Source of the DNA: Wurfbainia villosa
Lineage: Eukaryota > Streptophyta > Magnoliopsida > Zingiberales > Zingiberaceae
NCBI GenBank assembly: GCA_025175895.1
Contig: CM046000.1
Coordinates: 91,620,753 to 91,684,752, forward strand
Length of the DNA: 64,000 nucleotides
Direction: 5' to 3'
Under the pieces are notes generated by a model. That model did not search any database. It was not told the DNA's origin and was given only the letters and a program-made list of their open reading frames with translations. The translations under genes and the position numbers were made by a program. The first letter of the stretch is position 1; every line of letters starts with the position of its first letter. Positions 63,718 to 64,000 of this stretch are shown piece by piece.

Positions 63718-64000
63718 CTAACCCTTAAGGATGGATTTTGGAACCCAAAATAAGTTTTTTCCTATTGGGTTCACAAGATACTCCTTGGGGATCCATTTTC
63801 TAGCTATTACCTTCTTTTTATCTTGTCCCCTAGCTATTAGGCATTTATAGGCCTTTTCATTTTTCTTTTCTTTGTATCCTAGGCCCTTTTTGTTGAAGCT
63901 AGCTCTTTGGCTCCCAATAATCATATTTAATGTGTTGGAGCCAATTGTGAATTTTTCTAGGGCTTTTGTCAAATAGTCTACCTTTTCCCTTAAAGCCCTA
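63718..64000 (-). CDS. T2 Gag, C-terminal part
   Basis: Open from the window edge to TAG at 63720-63718. It is the same C-terminus as T1 Gag (LTKALEKFTIGSNTLNMII, KKKVIARKWIPKEYLVNP, WVPKSILKG), nearly identical over about 90 residues. The N-terminal domains and zinc knuckle are outside the window. Whether the whole ORF is intact cannot be told. Confidence 0.87.
   Translation of the reverse strand, partial: RALREKVDYLTKALEKFTIGSNTLNMIIGSQRASFNKKGLGYKEKKNEKAYKCLIARGQDKKKVIARKWIPKEYLVNPIGKNLFWVPKSILKG

Larger units (their letters stand above)
61264..64000 (-). mobile_element. T2: second gag-only Sirevirus derivative, cut by the window edge
   Basis: The 3' LTR 61264-62461 is followed (leftward in element sense) by the same 1.26 kb non-coding stretch as T1 and the C-terminus of gag. 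The 5' part lies right of the window. The lack of pol is the same as in T1. Confidence 0.87.

Noticed and set aside
1..64000. A host protein-coding gene hidden between elements
   Set aside because: Every long frame was traced to gag, pol, ORF1, an LTR or a shadow. The short unassigned gaps (14143-14293, 49552-49614) are too small and show no splice-like or coding pattern.

Overview
This window is plant nuclear heterochromatin built almost entirely of nested LTR retrotransposons. I find no host gene, tRNA, rRNA or CRISPR array. The elements point to a flowering plant: Ty1/copia elements of Angela type with 1.8-2.2 kb LTRs, Sireviruses with multiple polypurine tracts and palindromic U3 regions, and an Athila-type Ty3/gypsy ORF1. 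The large monocot-style genome this suggests is only an impression, because no host gene is present to fix the clade.

Layout. (1) 1-7362: copia element A, minus strand, its 3' LTR cut by the window edge. (2) 7363-13302: decayed Sirevirus B, plus strand, with a 5' LTR stub that does not resemble its 3' LTR. (3) 13303-14653: minus-strand fragment with an LTR-like end and a plant-transposon-protein-like ORF. (4) 14654-19283: decayed copia element C1. (5) 19284-19367 and 43467-44640: two halves of a minus-strand Sirevirus, E, split by element C2. (6) 19368-43466: C2, nearly intact, flanked by CTTGC. C2 carries two later insertions: copia element D (24388-33811, flanked by GAAAC, same family as A) in its integrase, and a gag-only Sirevirus derivative T1 (37760-43171) in its 3' LTR. 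(7) 44641-45668: Sirevirus LTR G. (8) 45669-49551: 5'-truncated copia element F. (9) 49615-58958: copia element H with matching GCATA flanks. (10) 58964-61263: Athila-like ORF1 interrupted by a minus-strand insert with a 13-bp duplication, a poly-T end and telomere-like repeats. (11) 61264-64000: T2, a second gag-only element, cut by the window edge.

Function. Each copia unit once encoded one gag-protease-integrase-RT-RNase H polyprotein. All of these are now broken by stops, frameshifts or nesting; C2 is the least damaged. The only long intact ORF is the 575-residue Gag of T1, whose element has no pol and would need enzymes supplied in trans.

Most interesting signal. The untranslated leaders of three copia families (A/D, C1/C2 and H) each hold a series of hairpins with the same cap sequence on stems of different sequence. 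In A/D there is also a pair of cloverleaf-like folds whose closing stem carries a compensatory U-A to G-C change. I read these as selected RNA structures, possibly packaging or dimerisation signals. Positions come from counting by eye and may be off by one or two bases.
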